This document shows, in pieces, positions 20,758-35,841 of a stretch of 64,000 bases of DNA (positions are counted from its first letter, which is position 1; each line of letters begins with the position of its first letter). A program made the position numbers and the translations under genes. Under the pieces are notes generated by a model. The model made no database searches, had not been told where the DNA came from, and saw only the letters and a list, made by a program, of their open reading frames with translations. Source of the DNA: Pampus argenteus (Eukaryota; Chordata; Actinopteri; Scombriformes; Stromateidae); assembly GCA_036937835.1 (NCBI GenBank), contig CM072861.1, positions 6,550,001-6,614,000 on the forward strand, read 5' to 3'.

Positions 20758-23700
20758 GATGTGGGTGTAGGGCAGAATAAGAAGCAGAGATGATAAGAGG
20801 TCAGTCATTATTAAGCTTGCTTAGCCCGTGTATATGCAAATACAAGTCTTAACACTGTGGCTGTAGGCTGTGTTCATACTAATCCTCTTCTTTCAATCTG
20901 CCGGCAGCTTTTTTACATTAAAGTTAACCTCAGAAGTAAAAAGAAAGCGTCTGATTTAGTAAAAGTTGTGGCTTCAGGTGGAGCTAAGTGAGGAAAGCTT
21001 TACCTTTTTATGTAGCAGAGCAGGTGCCAGGTCTGAGCTCAGTAAGCACCGTGTGGACCTACGAAATCATTAAAGAATGGTGGAATAAATATATTTTATT
21101 TTTTCCACATATTGTGAAATCAATAAGCTTTGTGGAGAGAAAAATGAAACAAACTGTTATTTCTCCAATAAACTATGTTTCATAAAGGATAACGGTTAAA
21201 AAGAGAGAAAAAAAAATTACTGTTCTACAATAACATAGATGGTAAACTCAGCACAATCTACACAGCCCACAGCATGAAGTACCTCAGCTCAACTATACAG
21301 TCACATCTCTGTTTGCTGAAATGAGTTTCTCATTGATTCAATCATTATTACTGTTTTGCTTTGCTTTTATTATGCTAAGCTGCATTTAATTAGGCTCAGC
21401 AGTTCTTTCAGTTTTATATTCACAATAAAAGACTTTGAGCAAATGGAAAGGGCGTCAGATGTGTTTAATGTGAAATATACAGATAAAAAATGAAATGAAT
21501 GGAAAATGAAATGAAAGTTCTCAGGAGGAATTTAGGGTACCCCGTGGAGTTTTGCTTACACTCTGACTCTTTGTGTGTATCGTTGAGGCTGTGTTAGTTA
21601 CGCATATAGGTTTTGAAACCTCTATTTGTTTCTTCTTTCATTTTTTTGGAAGATTTTTTTATTTTTTTATATTGAGCTGAATACTGTAAAACTATCAGCA
21701 GGACTGTAATGCATCAGCATCGTACCTGCACATTTACAAGATACTAACAAAATGGGGACATTAATAAAAACATTGCTCCATAGCACTGCAATAATTCTAC
21801 CTTCACAAGAAATTATGTGAGAACTGTTTATGGGGGGGGGGGTTACGTATTCACAAACTCATTTTCTGCAGTACAATGTGAACTATGTCTTATTGTTTCT
21901 TGAGGAGACAAATCATATTAATATAGTTGCATATAAATCTGAATGAAAGAGGAAGCGTCTTCCTGTTTCTCACTCTGTTCCCACTTTAACCATTGCTCTT
22001 CTCTTATAATATATAAATATACATAAATACAGAAGCGACCTGTCACGAAACATTTCAGTCAACATCTTCTTACTCTTTGCGTCTTTGGGTTTTTAAGCAA
22101 CTTCATTCATTTTTAAGAAACACAATACAGTACAGACTCTCTCATAAATAAATGATGTGGTATAGTTTAATAACTGGAAGGGGTTGGCTTACGGTTGCTG
22201 TTACATACACCATATATCAAGACACAGGAGGACATGTTTTGGCCAAAATGATTGGTGTATAAAGATTTGTTTTTTTTTTTGTTTTTTTTAACAAATAGAT
22301 CAAGTTGAGCATCCAAATCACAAAAAAAGTTTATTATTTATCATATTTATTTTTTTCCTATGCACATTTATAATGCATCTGTCTCTCCGTGTCTCTGTTT
22401 TTCTCTCTCATATACACAAAAACAACTTTAAGTGGACTGCACTCATAACAAGTTGTTGTTGAGAAGCTCTGAGCTGCTTTATCTGTGAGTGTGCAGAGCG
22501 CAGTGATGTCAGTGGAGAAAACAGGAAGTTAATGATCACTCGTCTTATTATCTTCTGGGGAGAAAATCTTCTGGGATCCACTTTATTATTTTTGTAAAGT
22601 TGATGTCTTGGACATTAATCTTTCAGTCGGAGTAGGGCGGTTGCTTTTTATTGAATCCCAAAAATAATTTGGACTGCACTACGAATGAGATCTCCGTGGA
22701 ATACAAATTTAATCTTGAGAACATACAAGCCTCTGTGATAAAGGCTTCCTCATCATGTGATCCATAAGCACATGTAAATGCATTAATAATACACATACTG
22801 GAGCCTTATCATTTGGAAAAGTTAGCGGGTGACGGTTTTGATCCATCGACATTTACACTTGCACCTGTTTGATCATTTTCTGGCTACAAACAAAACCGAC
22901 CTTTGTCAATGTGGGTGAACTATAAGCAATCATCTTTAACAATCTTTAATCATCTGTAGCAGAACTCATTAGTTAAATCTGATAAAACGGGAAGATTTGA
23001 CTTCTTTCTCGTGTTGACGGTCACAGTGATGCGATCAGAGTCGATGTGTAAGCACTGGTCAGTGTGTTTGCGTTTCCTGTGTACTTGAATGGGAAAATCT
23101 TATAAACCTCATTTTACTTTCATGAAGAGAAGAAGCGGGTTGTTTCATTGTCAACATTTCCTCATCTTCCTCTCAAGTTCCTTTTTTATTTTAATGTCTG
23201 ACGAGGTGCTGTGCCCACAAATTGAGGAGGATTTGTTTTTCCGCATACACACAGACATGTCATGTGACCTACGCAGCACACTCTTTGCTTCTCACTGCAA
23301 TGTTTTCACTGTCCAATTCCCTTCTAATTTATGATATTCAGCGGCCCGCAAAAGGTCAAAGTCAGTATGTCAACAATTCATTCTGTCCATTCATCAAGTC
23401 AAATCTCCCAAACACACGGAGCTTGACCTTCATTTCCCATACAGTTTATATTAAAAAATATAATTCAAAACATACTGTCATGGCTCTGCCCCAGTGTTAA
23501 CTTTTACCCATAAAAAATAAATAAATAAATAAAAAACAGAAGAAATGTTGCTATATTGTACTGACAAGTCAGTGTGGAAATGCCAGATAAAGGTGTTTTT
23601 TCATTATTGCTTATCTGGTTAGTACAAGACAATGTAGTCCAGTTTCTGAATATTTCCCAGTAGCACAGGCTGATTTGTAACTGTAAAGGTTCTTTATGAA

Positions 23701-23872
23701 GTAGGTGGACCTGATGGAAAAATATGATTAACTTTATAAAATCAATCTGTCATTAATCACTTATGACATATAGTCCTAATTAGAATATACTCGCCACTTA
23801 AAGATTACGGTTCAAACCTTAATCAACCTACACACTCTCCTTTACTGTTGTTGGAAAGATGGCAGTGATATC
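20758..23872. other. AT-rich non-coding stretch
   Basis: Contains G11 at 21832-21842, T-rich runs at 21650-21670 and 22267-22290, and an (AAAT)4 run at 23518-23533. All open frames are under 95 codons and of random composition. Confidence 0.55.
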
Positions 23873-23937
23873 TGTGTGTGTGTGCATGTGTGTCCATTGA
23901 AATATGTCTCCACACACACACACACACACACACACAC
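23873..23937. repeat. TG array facing AC array (inverted pair)
   Basis: (TG)n at 23873-23892, interrupted by CA, faces (CA)n at 23911-23937 across an 18-bp spacer. The two tracts are complementary and can form a hairpin. Confidence 0.9.
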
Positions 23938-26719
<2,782 letters not shown>

Positions 26720-26720
<1 letters not shown>

Positions 26721-26780
26721 TATATATATATATATATGTTAGAAAGCCAATAAAGCAAATTTGATTTGAATTTAACTTAA
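26720..26780 (+). mobile_element. LINE 3' tail-like remnant
   Basis: An AT run is followed by GCCAATAAAGCAAATTTGAT and TTGAATTTAA. AATAAAGC plus repeated ATTTGAATTTGA units is the 3'-end style of several fish LINEs. No upstream element sequence is recognisable, so this is a weak call. Confidence 0.35.
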
Positions 26781-26853
26781 TTGATAATGGTGGTGGTAGT
26801 GGGGTGATGCTTTGAGGGGAAGAGGGAGATGATGATAACCTGATGATATCCCC

Positions 26854-26889
26854 TGTGTGTGTGTGTGTGTGCGTGTGTGTGTGTGTGTG
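26854..26889. repeat. (TG)n microsatellite with CG interruption
   Basis: 18 units with a single TGCG interruption. Confidence 0.95.
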
Positions 26890-27992
26890 AGATCCTTACT
26901 GGACACTTTGATAAAACGCTATCACGCTCCGCTAGGCTTCAGGAGTGTGCTATTACACACATTACTCTTCCTCTCTGTTTCTTTCTCTTTCTTTGCTTAT
27001 ATCTCAATCCTTTTCCCTCCATATGTCCCTTACACTATACCCTTCTCCTTTCTTCTTTCATGTCTCTGTAAATTCATCTCCCACCTCTCTTGACTTTATT
27101 TGTCTTCCTCCTTACTCTCAGCGTTTCAGAAAGAGGTCCACCATTACTCTCTCCTCCCACCCTAAATATCGCCACCATCCTACACTCCATCACCCAGGAT
27201 GGCAGGGAGGATGGAGGCTGAAAGAGAGGGGGATTGGAGAGGTGGGTGAAAAGGATGGCGGGAGGACGGGATGGTGAGACATTTCGATGCAAACTAAGGA
27301 CATTAATCTAGAGAGAGGCAGCAGCTTTCTGGATGATCTATCTAGTTTACAGGAACATGCGTGAAAGCTGGCTCTCACATACTCATGTGACATATATTTT
27401 CCACAGAGCTTGTTTTCCATCATAAGCTAACCGACAAACATATGCCAGTACATCACTCTGGGGGGCTGGGGTGAACAGGATGATAGTGTTAGATTTCCCT
27501 TCCTCTCAGATGGGTCTTGTGACGTGTGTCTTCATTCATATTTGAAATGATATTTTGCTGAGTAACACCAATCTGTTAAAGTCGTTCAAGGCCTCATATG
27601 GGTTTTAATAAATCATTGTCTTGTATGATAAAGATTATACTTTGCAAGCACAAAATGTGTCTAGACAGGCTGGGTTGAGAAGACGTGGGGACACCTTGAG
27701 ATCCGGTTGGAAAGCCATAAACTATCAACGGAAAGCAGCAATGTTCAATCAAGTAATCATGGACCTAAAGATGGTTCCATCACGCAGCAACAAAAGGGAG
27801 GGAATGGACTTCCTAAACTGTAGTTGTCAAAATGCAAAGTGACAAACAGGTTTTTATATAGACTTTTCTCTTGCATGGCACTATGCCTTCATTTAAACAC
27901 ATGTCCATATAATACAATAAGCATAGTTTTAGTGGCAACACCCTGCTATATGTTGTGGCTAATGGTGTTTAATGGTGTCTCAAAGGTACACT
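26890..27992. other. non-coding stretch with strand asymmetry
   Basis: 26940-27170 is pyrimidine-rich, then 27195-27275 turns purine-rich (GGAGGATGG and AGAGAGGGGG words). The 110-codon and 77-codon frames here reflect that bias. Confidence 0.5.
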
Positions 27993-28195
27993 GAGAAGTT
28001 AAATGCTAAGATCAGGATGCAAACAGGCTCAAAGTGACAATGTTAACACGCTGATGTTAACCATGGGTAATGTTAACCACGTTTGGCGTGCTAATATTTG
28101 CTAATTAGCGCTAAAGACGAAGTACAGCTGAGGCTAAAGGGAATGCCATTAGTTTTGCTATGTATTTAGTCAGTATTTGTTGTTGAAGTTCTAGT
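27993..28195 (+). repeat. teleost interspersed repeat (GCTAACATG-type)
   Basis: Contains AAATGCTAAGATCAGGATGC, CTCAAAGTGACAATGTTAAC, GCTGATGTTAACC, the core CGTGCTAATATTTGCTAATT, AGCGCTAAAGACGAAGTACA, GCTGAGGCTAAAGGGAATG and CCATTAGTTTTGC, in the order of a dispersed repeat I know from many perch-like fishes. Non-coding, family name unknown to me. A short piece matching the far end of the same repeat occurs near 45865. Confidence 0.7.
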
Positions 28196-28302
28196 TTTGT
28201 TTGTCTCAATGGGCGGTTAGTTCTGTAGCGAGTACTAAAAGACAAAGGATTACAGAGTCGTACTACATGTTTAGCTTTGCAGTAGTTACCATTGCCTATT
28301 CA

Positions 28303-28480
28303 GAATCGGAGAATCAGAATCATCTTTATTGTCATTGTACTGGGGGGTGCAACGGAAGTTGGGGGATGCTCCCACAGCGTCACCAAATGCAAAGAACAAG
28401 AAATAACAAAAGAAAACAACACAAGGGATGAGAAATAAGAATACATACAGTACAGTGCAAAAATCTCTTATAATAAAGAT
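28303..28480 (-). mobile_element. LINE 3' end, inverted orientation
   Basis: The plus strand reads GAGAATCAGAATCATCTTTA, TTGTCATTGTAC and TGCAACGGAAGTTG, followed by an A-rich stretch with ACAGTACAGTGCAAAAATC and AATAAAGATGACA. Reversed, this is a GTACAATGACAATAAAGATG tail ending in (TTCTGA)n-type repeats, a common 3' end of fish LINEs. It lies about 110 bp beyond the interspersed repeat. Confidence 0.55.
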
Positions 28481-28889
28481 GACATATTAAAGAGCAACCT
28501 TATATATAGTACCAATAAACTATTGACTATTGTTTATGTACCTCTGTTTTCTCACCGGTCACCTTCACTACTGCCAGTAGGGGGCAACATAGACTTCTCT
28601 CCTGGTACCACAGATATGTGCTTTGAGTTGTGGGACAACAAAGGTTTTGTTACTATTGGTAATTTATGTGTAAAGAGATACTACTTTCATTTGATTGATC
28701 ATATAAGAAATATAACATGCCACGAATCAAGTTCTTTTTAGATATCGCCGGATACAAAACATTTTTAAAAGCTGGAAAGACATTGGCCTTTATTATTAGC
28801 CTTCTCCACTGCAGAACATAGTTTCTGTTGGAAAGAAGAAAGGCATTCTGGGGGTTGGCTATAGAGTGCTCTCTGAATATGTTAAAGGA

Positions 28890-29335
28890 AAACCTGCATT
28901 CATGCTCTGAGATTGGAATAATGACCTGAATATAGACATTGATGAAGCAACTTGATTACAAAAACATCTCAGTTTGTAATATAACGAAGGGAATTTAATT
29001 TAGATGACTCCACAGTCTGCAGATCACTCCCCTGCTCGGACACAATGAATCTGAGCTGTGTATGAAGTGTAATGCTGAGGCTGGGAGTCGTATTCGTTGT
29101 GTTTGGACTTGTGAATGTTTGGATGAATATTGGGAAAAACCCTTGGACCCAACGTGTTTATTGTTTGGGCAGCCAGACACACAGCTTAAAAGCATACATT
29201 CCACAAGACGTCTATGAATCTTCACTTTCTGTGCAATAAAGGCTGTATTGCTGAATCGATAGACTGCAAATAGTTGGGTGGCACGAGGTTATGTTTCATA
29301 TAAAACCAATGGAATGTTTGCTATATAGGTTTAAG
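28890..29335 (+). pseudogene. L1/Tx1-type ORF2 C-terminal remnant
   Basis: The C-terminal end of a non-LTR retrotransposon ORF2. A 70-codon open run in one frame (about 29008-29214) reads ITPLLGHNESELCMKC and continues with VWTCECLDEYW. This is the Cys-rich CxxC..WxC motif found near the end of L1/Tx1 ORF2 proteins. Upstream, WNNDLNIDID and LQKHLSV (about 28911-28975) belong to the same domain after a frameshift. Stops occur at 29215 (TGA) and about 29254 (TAG). The copy is 5'-truncated and dead. Related fish L1 clades are alternatives to Tx1. Confidence 0.65.
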
Positions 29336-29756
29336 TGTATGGTCGAAGTATAAGATTCGGTCCCTGTCTTATATAATATATGGTGCTAAACTTGTAGCCA
29401 TTGTGTTGAAGTGTTGAATTTGCCATGGGTTTGCATAGATTACAGTATATACTGTAAGTGCCACCCCTCAAAGTTGACAAGGCCTCTCCGTGTTTGTTAC
29501 TGTTTACTTTGTTGGTTCATTTCTGTATTTGTTTGCATTGGTTTGTGTATTTCTTTGTTTTGTAAGTGTTTCTGATGCTGTACTGCACATAGTGAAGTGC
29601 AAAGCTTTGACGCTGTCTTTGATGGGAATGTGATCTCCCCCTATGTCTCGTTAATGTGTGTGTCATATACCGTTTGCTCTGTTGACCTGTTTTTTACTAG
29701 TTTGTATATCAAAAAGTTCAATAAAGGCATCGACTCGCATAATAATAACAAAAAGA
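29336..29756 (+). mobile_element. 3' untranslated end of the L1/Tx1-type element
   Basis: GT/T-rich sequence (TTTGTTTGCATTGGTTTGTG near 29530) ends with a polyadenylation signal AATAAA at 29720-29725 and an A-rich AATAATAACAAAAAG tail. It follows directly on the ORF2 remnant in the same orientation, so I treat it as the same insertion. No target duplication could be found. Confidence 0.45.
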
Positions 29757-32607
29757 AGTTCTGCTGAGAAACATCGTAGTTTGAATATTGTTATTTTCTT
29801 TCTTTAGTTTTCTGACAAACACAGTAGGGGACCCTGAACTTCAAACAGCATACAACATGACAGTGCTGGCAGAACTATTCCAGTCATCAGTTTAAAAAGT
29901 TAAAACCAAATAGTACATTTCCAGTGTTGAAGAAAATGTCTTCCAAAGGGCTCTCCCAGTCTGGCCAAAATGAGAACGTCTAAGTTTATTGGCCGCCGTT
30001 AGGAGCAGATTTGACATAAAGTGAAGTGCAGATAAGGGGAAATTGTAGCTCTTGATGGCTGGCTAGGTCTTGGTCAGCAAAATGTTTTGCCCGAGGGAGG
30101 ATTGGGCTGAGGGAGGAAGGGAGGGTATGAGGAGAAATTCTGCTTAGAATGAAGTTTCTATTGATGCTGATCGTTTCTTTATAAGTTGTGGGGTTATTGT
30201 TCTTGTAGCCAGGGCAGAGGAGAGCTCATAAGAGCTGGATGAAGGGAGAGTGTGGCGTGTGTGTGTGAAAGGGTGGGAGTACAAGGGTTAGAAAAGAGAA
30301 AAAAAGTAACAATTGGTCAATACAAAATTACTTTTAATTCTTAGTTTTCTTCGCCCGATTAAAACCAATAAAAACAGGCCAACTTTGATGCTATTTTGGA
30401 GTTTGCAAGAAAGATTGGTGATTGGTTGATACCCCATAATAAATCTTGTTTTTTCAGTGATTCAAATAGGCCTGGTATTTTTTTGCTCATTGACACCTGT
30501 TTCCTAGTTTTGGAAAAAACAAACTTTTCTTCATTTCTATTTCTATTTCCTCATCTTGCATGGCAAACATTAGCCGGTCCAGGCGCTTTTTGTGTCCGAT
30601 GCAAATGATGGTGACAGGATGGAAGAGGAACACAGTGTCTCATTAAATAATCAGGTCATTTCGGTCTGATTACTAACAGACCAGTTTCCTGTTAAAATTA
30701 AACATTTATTCATTTAATTTATTCAACATTTACTATTTAGCAGCATTTTTCTCTGAATATCGATGTAAATGTATCTCAGAATATAAAAATCCATATATAA
30801 ACACAATGTGAAGTACTAGGCAACATGTTCACAGTTTTTTTTTATTTTTTTAAATCTAAAATATATTCATATATCTCCAACAATCAATCAAATCATAAAT
30901 AAACCTGATAGATCCTGAAACTACATCCAGTGTAGCATAAAGAGTGTGGGATATACAAAGACAAAATGAAACGAACACAACATAGCACGGTTGTAAGCCT
31001 GGGTGATCTGAAAGCACATATGACTCATTTTAACCGGGGACATAATGACCTGTGACAACTGCCGGGCTCTGCACTTCTTTAGATCTGGCTTCTAAATACA
31101 TTTCCGTTGTTAACATAATAACAGTTGTTTATTGGGTTTTGCACTTCCCACTGTTGCTGCGAGGTTAAGTAAGGTGAGGCCAACTCTGTTTTAATAGGTC
31201 GAGCTATTAGAAGTGAAATACATGCTGCTCGGTTCACATGGGCTTCTCTCCCTCTCTGTTCTATTCCCCTCGAGTCAGCTCAGCTCTTTTAATTACTGCT
31301 TAATATTACATGAACTTGTGAATATGTAGAGCTCCCTCTGTTTTTTTTCACTTTGTTTCTCTCCTTCTCTCATCGCTTCCCACTGTCGCTAATGCCTCCT
31401 CTCTTATTGAATTTCTCGGACGCTCGGTTGAGAAAAAGAATCATTATTCGAGACAATTTAGTTGTATGCATTAAAATGAAACACTACAAAAGCACAAAAT
31501 GTACAATATTTTTTCTGTTTTGGCCTTTGATTTGCCAAATGGAGAAATCAATGCACTCGCAATGAAACTTTGATCACTTCATTTTTGCTTAGATTGTTTG
31601 TTTTTTTCCACTTTCTCTCATTTGTCTGTGGAAATAGATTCACTTACTGTCTTGGTTACAGAACTTATTTTGTTTTCGCATAAGCTACAAATTTAAAAGT
31701 AACAAAGTGCATACTGCATCCTGTCTCTGCAGGTTTCTAATCACCACCACTGAGCCATTGCGGATTGGTTAATAGGAAGGAAATCTTACCTGTGGTTATA
31801 TTTGTGTTTTCCTTCCAATAATAATTTTAGCAAACTGTTGTAATCCATCTGCAATGCTCAGCCCTACTACAACACTACTAAATATTTCTCAGGTATTAGG
31901 CCTAAGCAAGGGTGTCTTATTTCCAAAACTCTGCTCCCCGCAGACCCGACCCTACTCACATGATGACCAGCACTAAGTGTTAGCAAGCGCTGAGGGCAAG
32001 TGAAAGTAGGAATGTGAAAGAAATACTGAAATGTCTTACGGCAGAGCTCTGAAGTCCTCAGAGGCAGGATTGAAACCATCACTTTTAAGAAGATCAACAG
32101 TCAAACCTCTTTTTCTCCTGAGTCATTTTCCTTCAGTCTCATCCTGTAAACACAAACCTGCTCCTCCTAACTTACACATTTACCTATAGAATAACACCAT
32201 GTAGCATAGAACCTTTATTTGGAAATGTGATTATTTTTTTCATATATTTTTGTGTAGAAATTTTTTTTTTCTGTTTTGAAAAGCATCACAGTGATGTGCG
32301 AGTTAAAAGCAGAGTTGAGTCAGACTGACTCCTCCTATTCGTTCTATAAGGATAATAGTCTGAATGTTGGGACATTCAACATAAAATCCCAACCATGTCT
32401 ACTGAACCTACTGATGGTGATGGCTATCATCAGTCTAGGAATGACCGTCCAACGTCTCCACGTAATGTATGATCATGTATGTTTTCCCAGGTCATACCTG
32501 ATCAGTGCACCACAGGGTCCATCATGACACTGCAAAATAAAGTGATATTTAGTTATTATTACCCATCTTCTTTAAGCCAACATGTGAACATATGCTTTTT
32601 TTGATGG
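29757..32607. other. AT-rich non-coding stretch
   Basis: Holds T/A-rich runs at 30833-30855 and 32230-32275. No element or exon recognised. Confidence 0.5.
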
Positions 32608-32700
32608 GCAAGGAAAAAACTTTATTGGTCCACACCTAGAATAGGAAAAAAGTGTTCATAATACAACACAACCAGCCATACTAGATATCAACAAACAACT
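32608..32700 (-). mobile_element. possible LINE 3' tail, inverted
   Basis: GGCAAGGAAAAAACTTTATT continues as GGTCCACACCTAG and an A/CA-rich run. ACTTTATTGGTCC is the reverse of a GG(A/T)CCAATAAAGT tail. Weak, with no body sequence. Confidence 0.3.
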
Positions 32701-33259
32701 ATGTGCTATGAAAAGATACAGTGGAATAATGGCATCCATAATACCCCACCTACTCCCTCACTGTCCTCCATGCGTCCTTTTTCATGATGGCGGCCGCATT
32801 AGAAACTTTCTCAAATTACAGCTAAACAGGCAATGCAGTAACACAGTTAATTTAGATTTTTTATGGACATATGGTCAAGTTTATTTGTCTAGCACCTATG
32901 CTTGCAACATGCTTTATAGGATTTTTTTATTTATTTTTTTTGGTGTGTGTGTGTCAGACAGTCTCAAATACTCGCCCTAATCACATGCAGACGCTCTCCT
33001 ACATTGATTCCATTAGGCTGTCAGCTCAGCAATCACCACGTCTGCAGCTCTTTTTTTTTTTTTTTTTCAGCTGTCAAACTGACTTTTTATCAGACACTGC
33101 TCTAAAGTTTCATCAGGGCATTCACATTAGGATGAGGCACTTTGTAAAATGTTTGTTTAATCATATTGGCCTCAATTATACATGGAACACATCAATATCT
33201 TAGAAAATACTGAAACACACACGCACCAGCTACCACAAACAAAGATGAGGGTTTATTTT
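32701..33259. other. non-coding stretch
   Basis: An ATGATGGCGGCCGC box occurs at 32785 and T17 at 33051-33067. Frames over this interval are T-run artefacts (poly-Phe). Confidence 0.5.
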
Positions 33260-33290
33260 CACACACACATACACATACACACACACACAC
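33260..33290. repeat. imperfect (AC)n microsatellite
   Basis: AC units with two AT interruptions. Confidence 0.93.
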
Positions 33291-34944
33291 AATGACTTTC
33301 AGTTCATTATGTCTGTCTATAATTAGCAGTGGGTTGGAGAGGAAGCCATCTTGCCTCTGTCTATCATATTATCAGATGACTGAGCACCTGACAGTCATTA
33401 TGATTTATCAGCCGGATATTACATTTCCATAATCCCACTTTGACTGTCTGTCTCTCTCTCTCTCTTTCTCTTATTCTGTCACTCTCTTCCTCCCTGTATG
33501 CAACCCTCTTTTACTTCAATCCATTTTATTCAGTGTGCTCATGGAGGGGAATCCTGTTTTCTGTTGCTACCTCGCCACAGGGAGGTCAGAGGTCGGTCCA
33601 CAGCTGGCAGGGTTCAGAGTCTCGTGCTAGGGCACATTAACAGGGACAATGCTTGTTAACACAGAGGTTATTGTGGTGTGTGATGCATGTCTAAAGCTGT
33701 TTCTGACTTGAGAATGCACACAGTGAGGTGCAGACCAGTGTGAGCTTCAATGCAAGTCAACTGAAACTGAAACACATTCTAGAGCACAGTGCGTTATTCA
33801 CCAGCTTTTCTCACCTATCTTTCCTTCGTCAGGGTGGCGCCTGAGGTTGTTTCTGATTCAATTAATAAGCAGTCATGTGATCTATAGATCACCACGGATA
33901 CCAAGCATAAAAAAAAAAAAAAAGTCATCATTATCAGTTTGCAAAATACAGTTTACTCTCAATGAAAACTTTAGAAATAGAAGTGGCACTGAGTATAAAA
34001 AAATAATATATTCATCTTTTTAATATATTCTCCAATCAATTGGTTCAATATATCATTTTTTCTTTTCAATAAAACAAAGTGATTTAGGATGTTTTTACAT
34101 CTAAAATAATTTGGTTGGTTTTGCTGCAGTAAGTAATATTACATTCGAACAGTCAATGTTAGAGGAGCTGGCTGGCATATAAGACAAATTAAAGCAGATC
34201 TGTCTTTGCGCGTGCACGTGTGTGTGTGTGTGTGTATAACATCATTGTGCATCCCTAGCTGCCTCTTAACGACAGTGTGTGCGCGCCTCACTAATGCTGA
34301 AGTCAAATTAATGAAGTGCGAACCTTAGAAGAGGCTAAATGAACACACACTGTTTACAATTATGTGAAGTCACACAGCACAGCACCGCTGCAGAGTGCTT
34401 TATTAAAGGAATGTGGCAATTCAAGGCTTCAAAACTATCTCTCAATAACTGTCAATGAAACAATGAAACAGGGAAGCGAGTAATGAGCTGCTCCGGCTAC
34501 ATTTGTAATGACTTCTTTTTTTAGATGTCTGTCCATACCAATCGCAACATGATTCCATGATGAAGTTACAAGATTGTTAAAGGACATGTGGGCTGTGTTA
34601 CTTATAAATACACTGTAATTTAAATGCAGTTTGAACAGAAGTTCTTAGTAACAGTCTTGTTTTCTCAAAGATTTGGTAAATAAGGAACCTAAAGATGATT
34701 GAAAGAGGACAGGAAGAAGTTCAGTCTGTTTGCATTGGTTTGCTACAGTTTCCAGGCTGAACATGTTTTCCTTGAACCAGTGTGAAACGGCCTTTGAGCT
34801 ATGTTTTCTCTCATTTAGTGGGTGTGTCAGTGGTGCTACCCAATCAGCAGTGACGTGTATATACAGATTGTAGGCTTGTACTATATATAAACCCCGCTGT
34901 ATTAAAAAAGGCAAGGCTAGTGTAACACAACAGAGTGTTCAACA
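33291..34944. other. AT-rich non-coding stretch
   Basis: Includes TC at 33446-33470, A15 near 33909, AT-rich DNA at 33995-34080 and TG at 34218-34235. The left end of the following Tc1-like element should lie near 34700-34945, but no terminal repeat is recognisable there. Confidence 0.5.
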
Positions 34945-34949
34945 CACCA

Positions 34950-35398
34950 CCGTTGGAGGGACATCTGGCATGTACCAACTTCTTCAGGGTCACACCACAA
35001 CATTTCAATAGAATTAAGATCTGGACTTTGACTCCAGAGTACGAATTCACTGTCTCTGAAGCTATTCCTTTGTAGGTTTGCTGGAGTACTTTAGGTCATT
35101 TTCTTGTTGCATAATCGATTTTCATCCCAGCATCAACTCTCTTACTGATGGCAGGAAATAATAAGGAGTCACTGTTGGAAGAAGGTTCTTCTCTTCATTT
35201 GCAGTGTTGACTTTTCTCTTTTTGATTGTGACCAAATAACTCTATTTTGGACTTGGAGAATGGACTTCCAGAAGGCCTTTGATTTGTCCAAGTGCTCTCT
35301 GGCAAAGTTGAAACAGGCAGCTTTGTTCTTTTTTGAGAGAAGAGGCTTCTTTCTAGCAACCTTTGTTGATGTGTATGCGACCAAGTTGATTTGGTTGG

Positions 35399-35400
<2 letters not shown>
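34950..35400 (-). pseudogene. Tc1-like transposase pseudogene, two fragments
   Basis: Fragment one (about 35400 down to 35195) reads VARKKPLLSKKN, FAREHLDKSKAFW and then, in a shifted frame, KIELFGHN, which is the region around the first catalytic Asp; the WSDET core is corrupted. Fragment two (about 35120 down to 34950) carries QSPDLNSIEMLW, the third catalytic residue region. A TGA lies before it, and the second catalytic Asp block is degraded to CNKKMT. The sequence joining them has been deleted. The N-terminal DNA-binding half has been replaced by or lost around a CT/GA array. Confidence 0.8.
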
Positions 35401-35401
<1 letters not shown>

Positions 35402-35434
<33 letters not shown>

Positions 35435-35457
35435 TCGCTCTCTCTCTCTCTCTCTCT
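35402..35457. repeat. (CT)n array inside Tc1-like element
   Basis: (CT)15 at 35402-35432 and (CT)10 at 35437-35457, separated by CTTCG-type interruption. It lies inside the transposase region and produces the Arg-Glu run seen in minus-strand frames. Confidence 0.95.
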
Positions 35458-35806
35458 TTTTGCAGGCCAATCCCTTTCCAAAGCATATCCCATTTCATTG
35501 ATCTACTTAAATGATTAATTAAGCACGCAAATGTGTTTCACCTGAGTCTGTTACCTGCTTGACCCAACCAATGCACCTGGGGATTCACTTACCTTTGCGC
35601 ATATACTAATTCTATGTTTCATGTAGTTGTTGGGCTACTTAAGCAAGTTCCACTAAACAAGTACATGCGATTGATAACGCATATATCTGACATTTCATAC
35701 ATAAAAACCGGTGATGATAAAATTAGAAAATCATAGTAAAACAACAGAAACATCTAAACTGCTCAACAGGTTCACATACTTTCGAGCAGCACTGCATGTA
35801 GTGGCT

Positions 35807-35841
35807 TGGATACCATGAATGGATACCATATGGATACCAAC
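35807..35841. repeat. three tandem TGGATACCA units
   Basis: TGGATACCATGAA, TGGATACCATA and TGGATACCAAC are consecutive, 12 bp beyond the Tc1-like terminus. Confidence 0.85.

Larger units (their letters stand above)
34945..35794 (-). mobile_element. Tc1-like transposon, truncated, minus strand
   Basis: Read on the minus strand, the 5' terminal repeat starts at 35794 with CAGTGCTGCTCGAAAGTATG and TGAACC, the end type of a widespread fish Tc1 subfamily different from the one at 12.4 kb. Transposase pieces follow in the expected order down to about 34950. The 3' terminal repeat (expected at the low-coordinate side) is absent, so the copy cannot move. The base pair next to the intact end reads CA instead of the expected TA. 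Confidence 0.8.

Noticed and set aside
26857..27423. Overlapping plus and minus frames of 70-110 codons
   Set aside because: They result from the TG array and the pyrimidine/purine skew; the plus and minus frames mirror each other and neither has protein character.
34645..35050. Minus-strand frames of 89 and 68 codons near the second Tc1-like element
   Set aside because: The lower one has no similarity I recognise and the upper one is the wrong frame of the transposase C-terminal fragment (the correct frame reads SQSPDLNSIEMLW).
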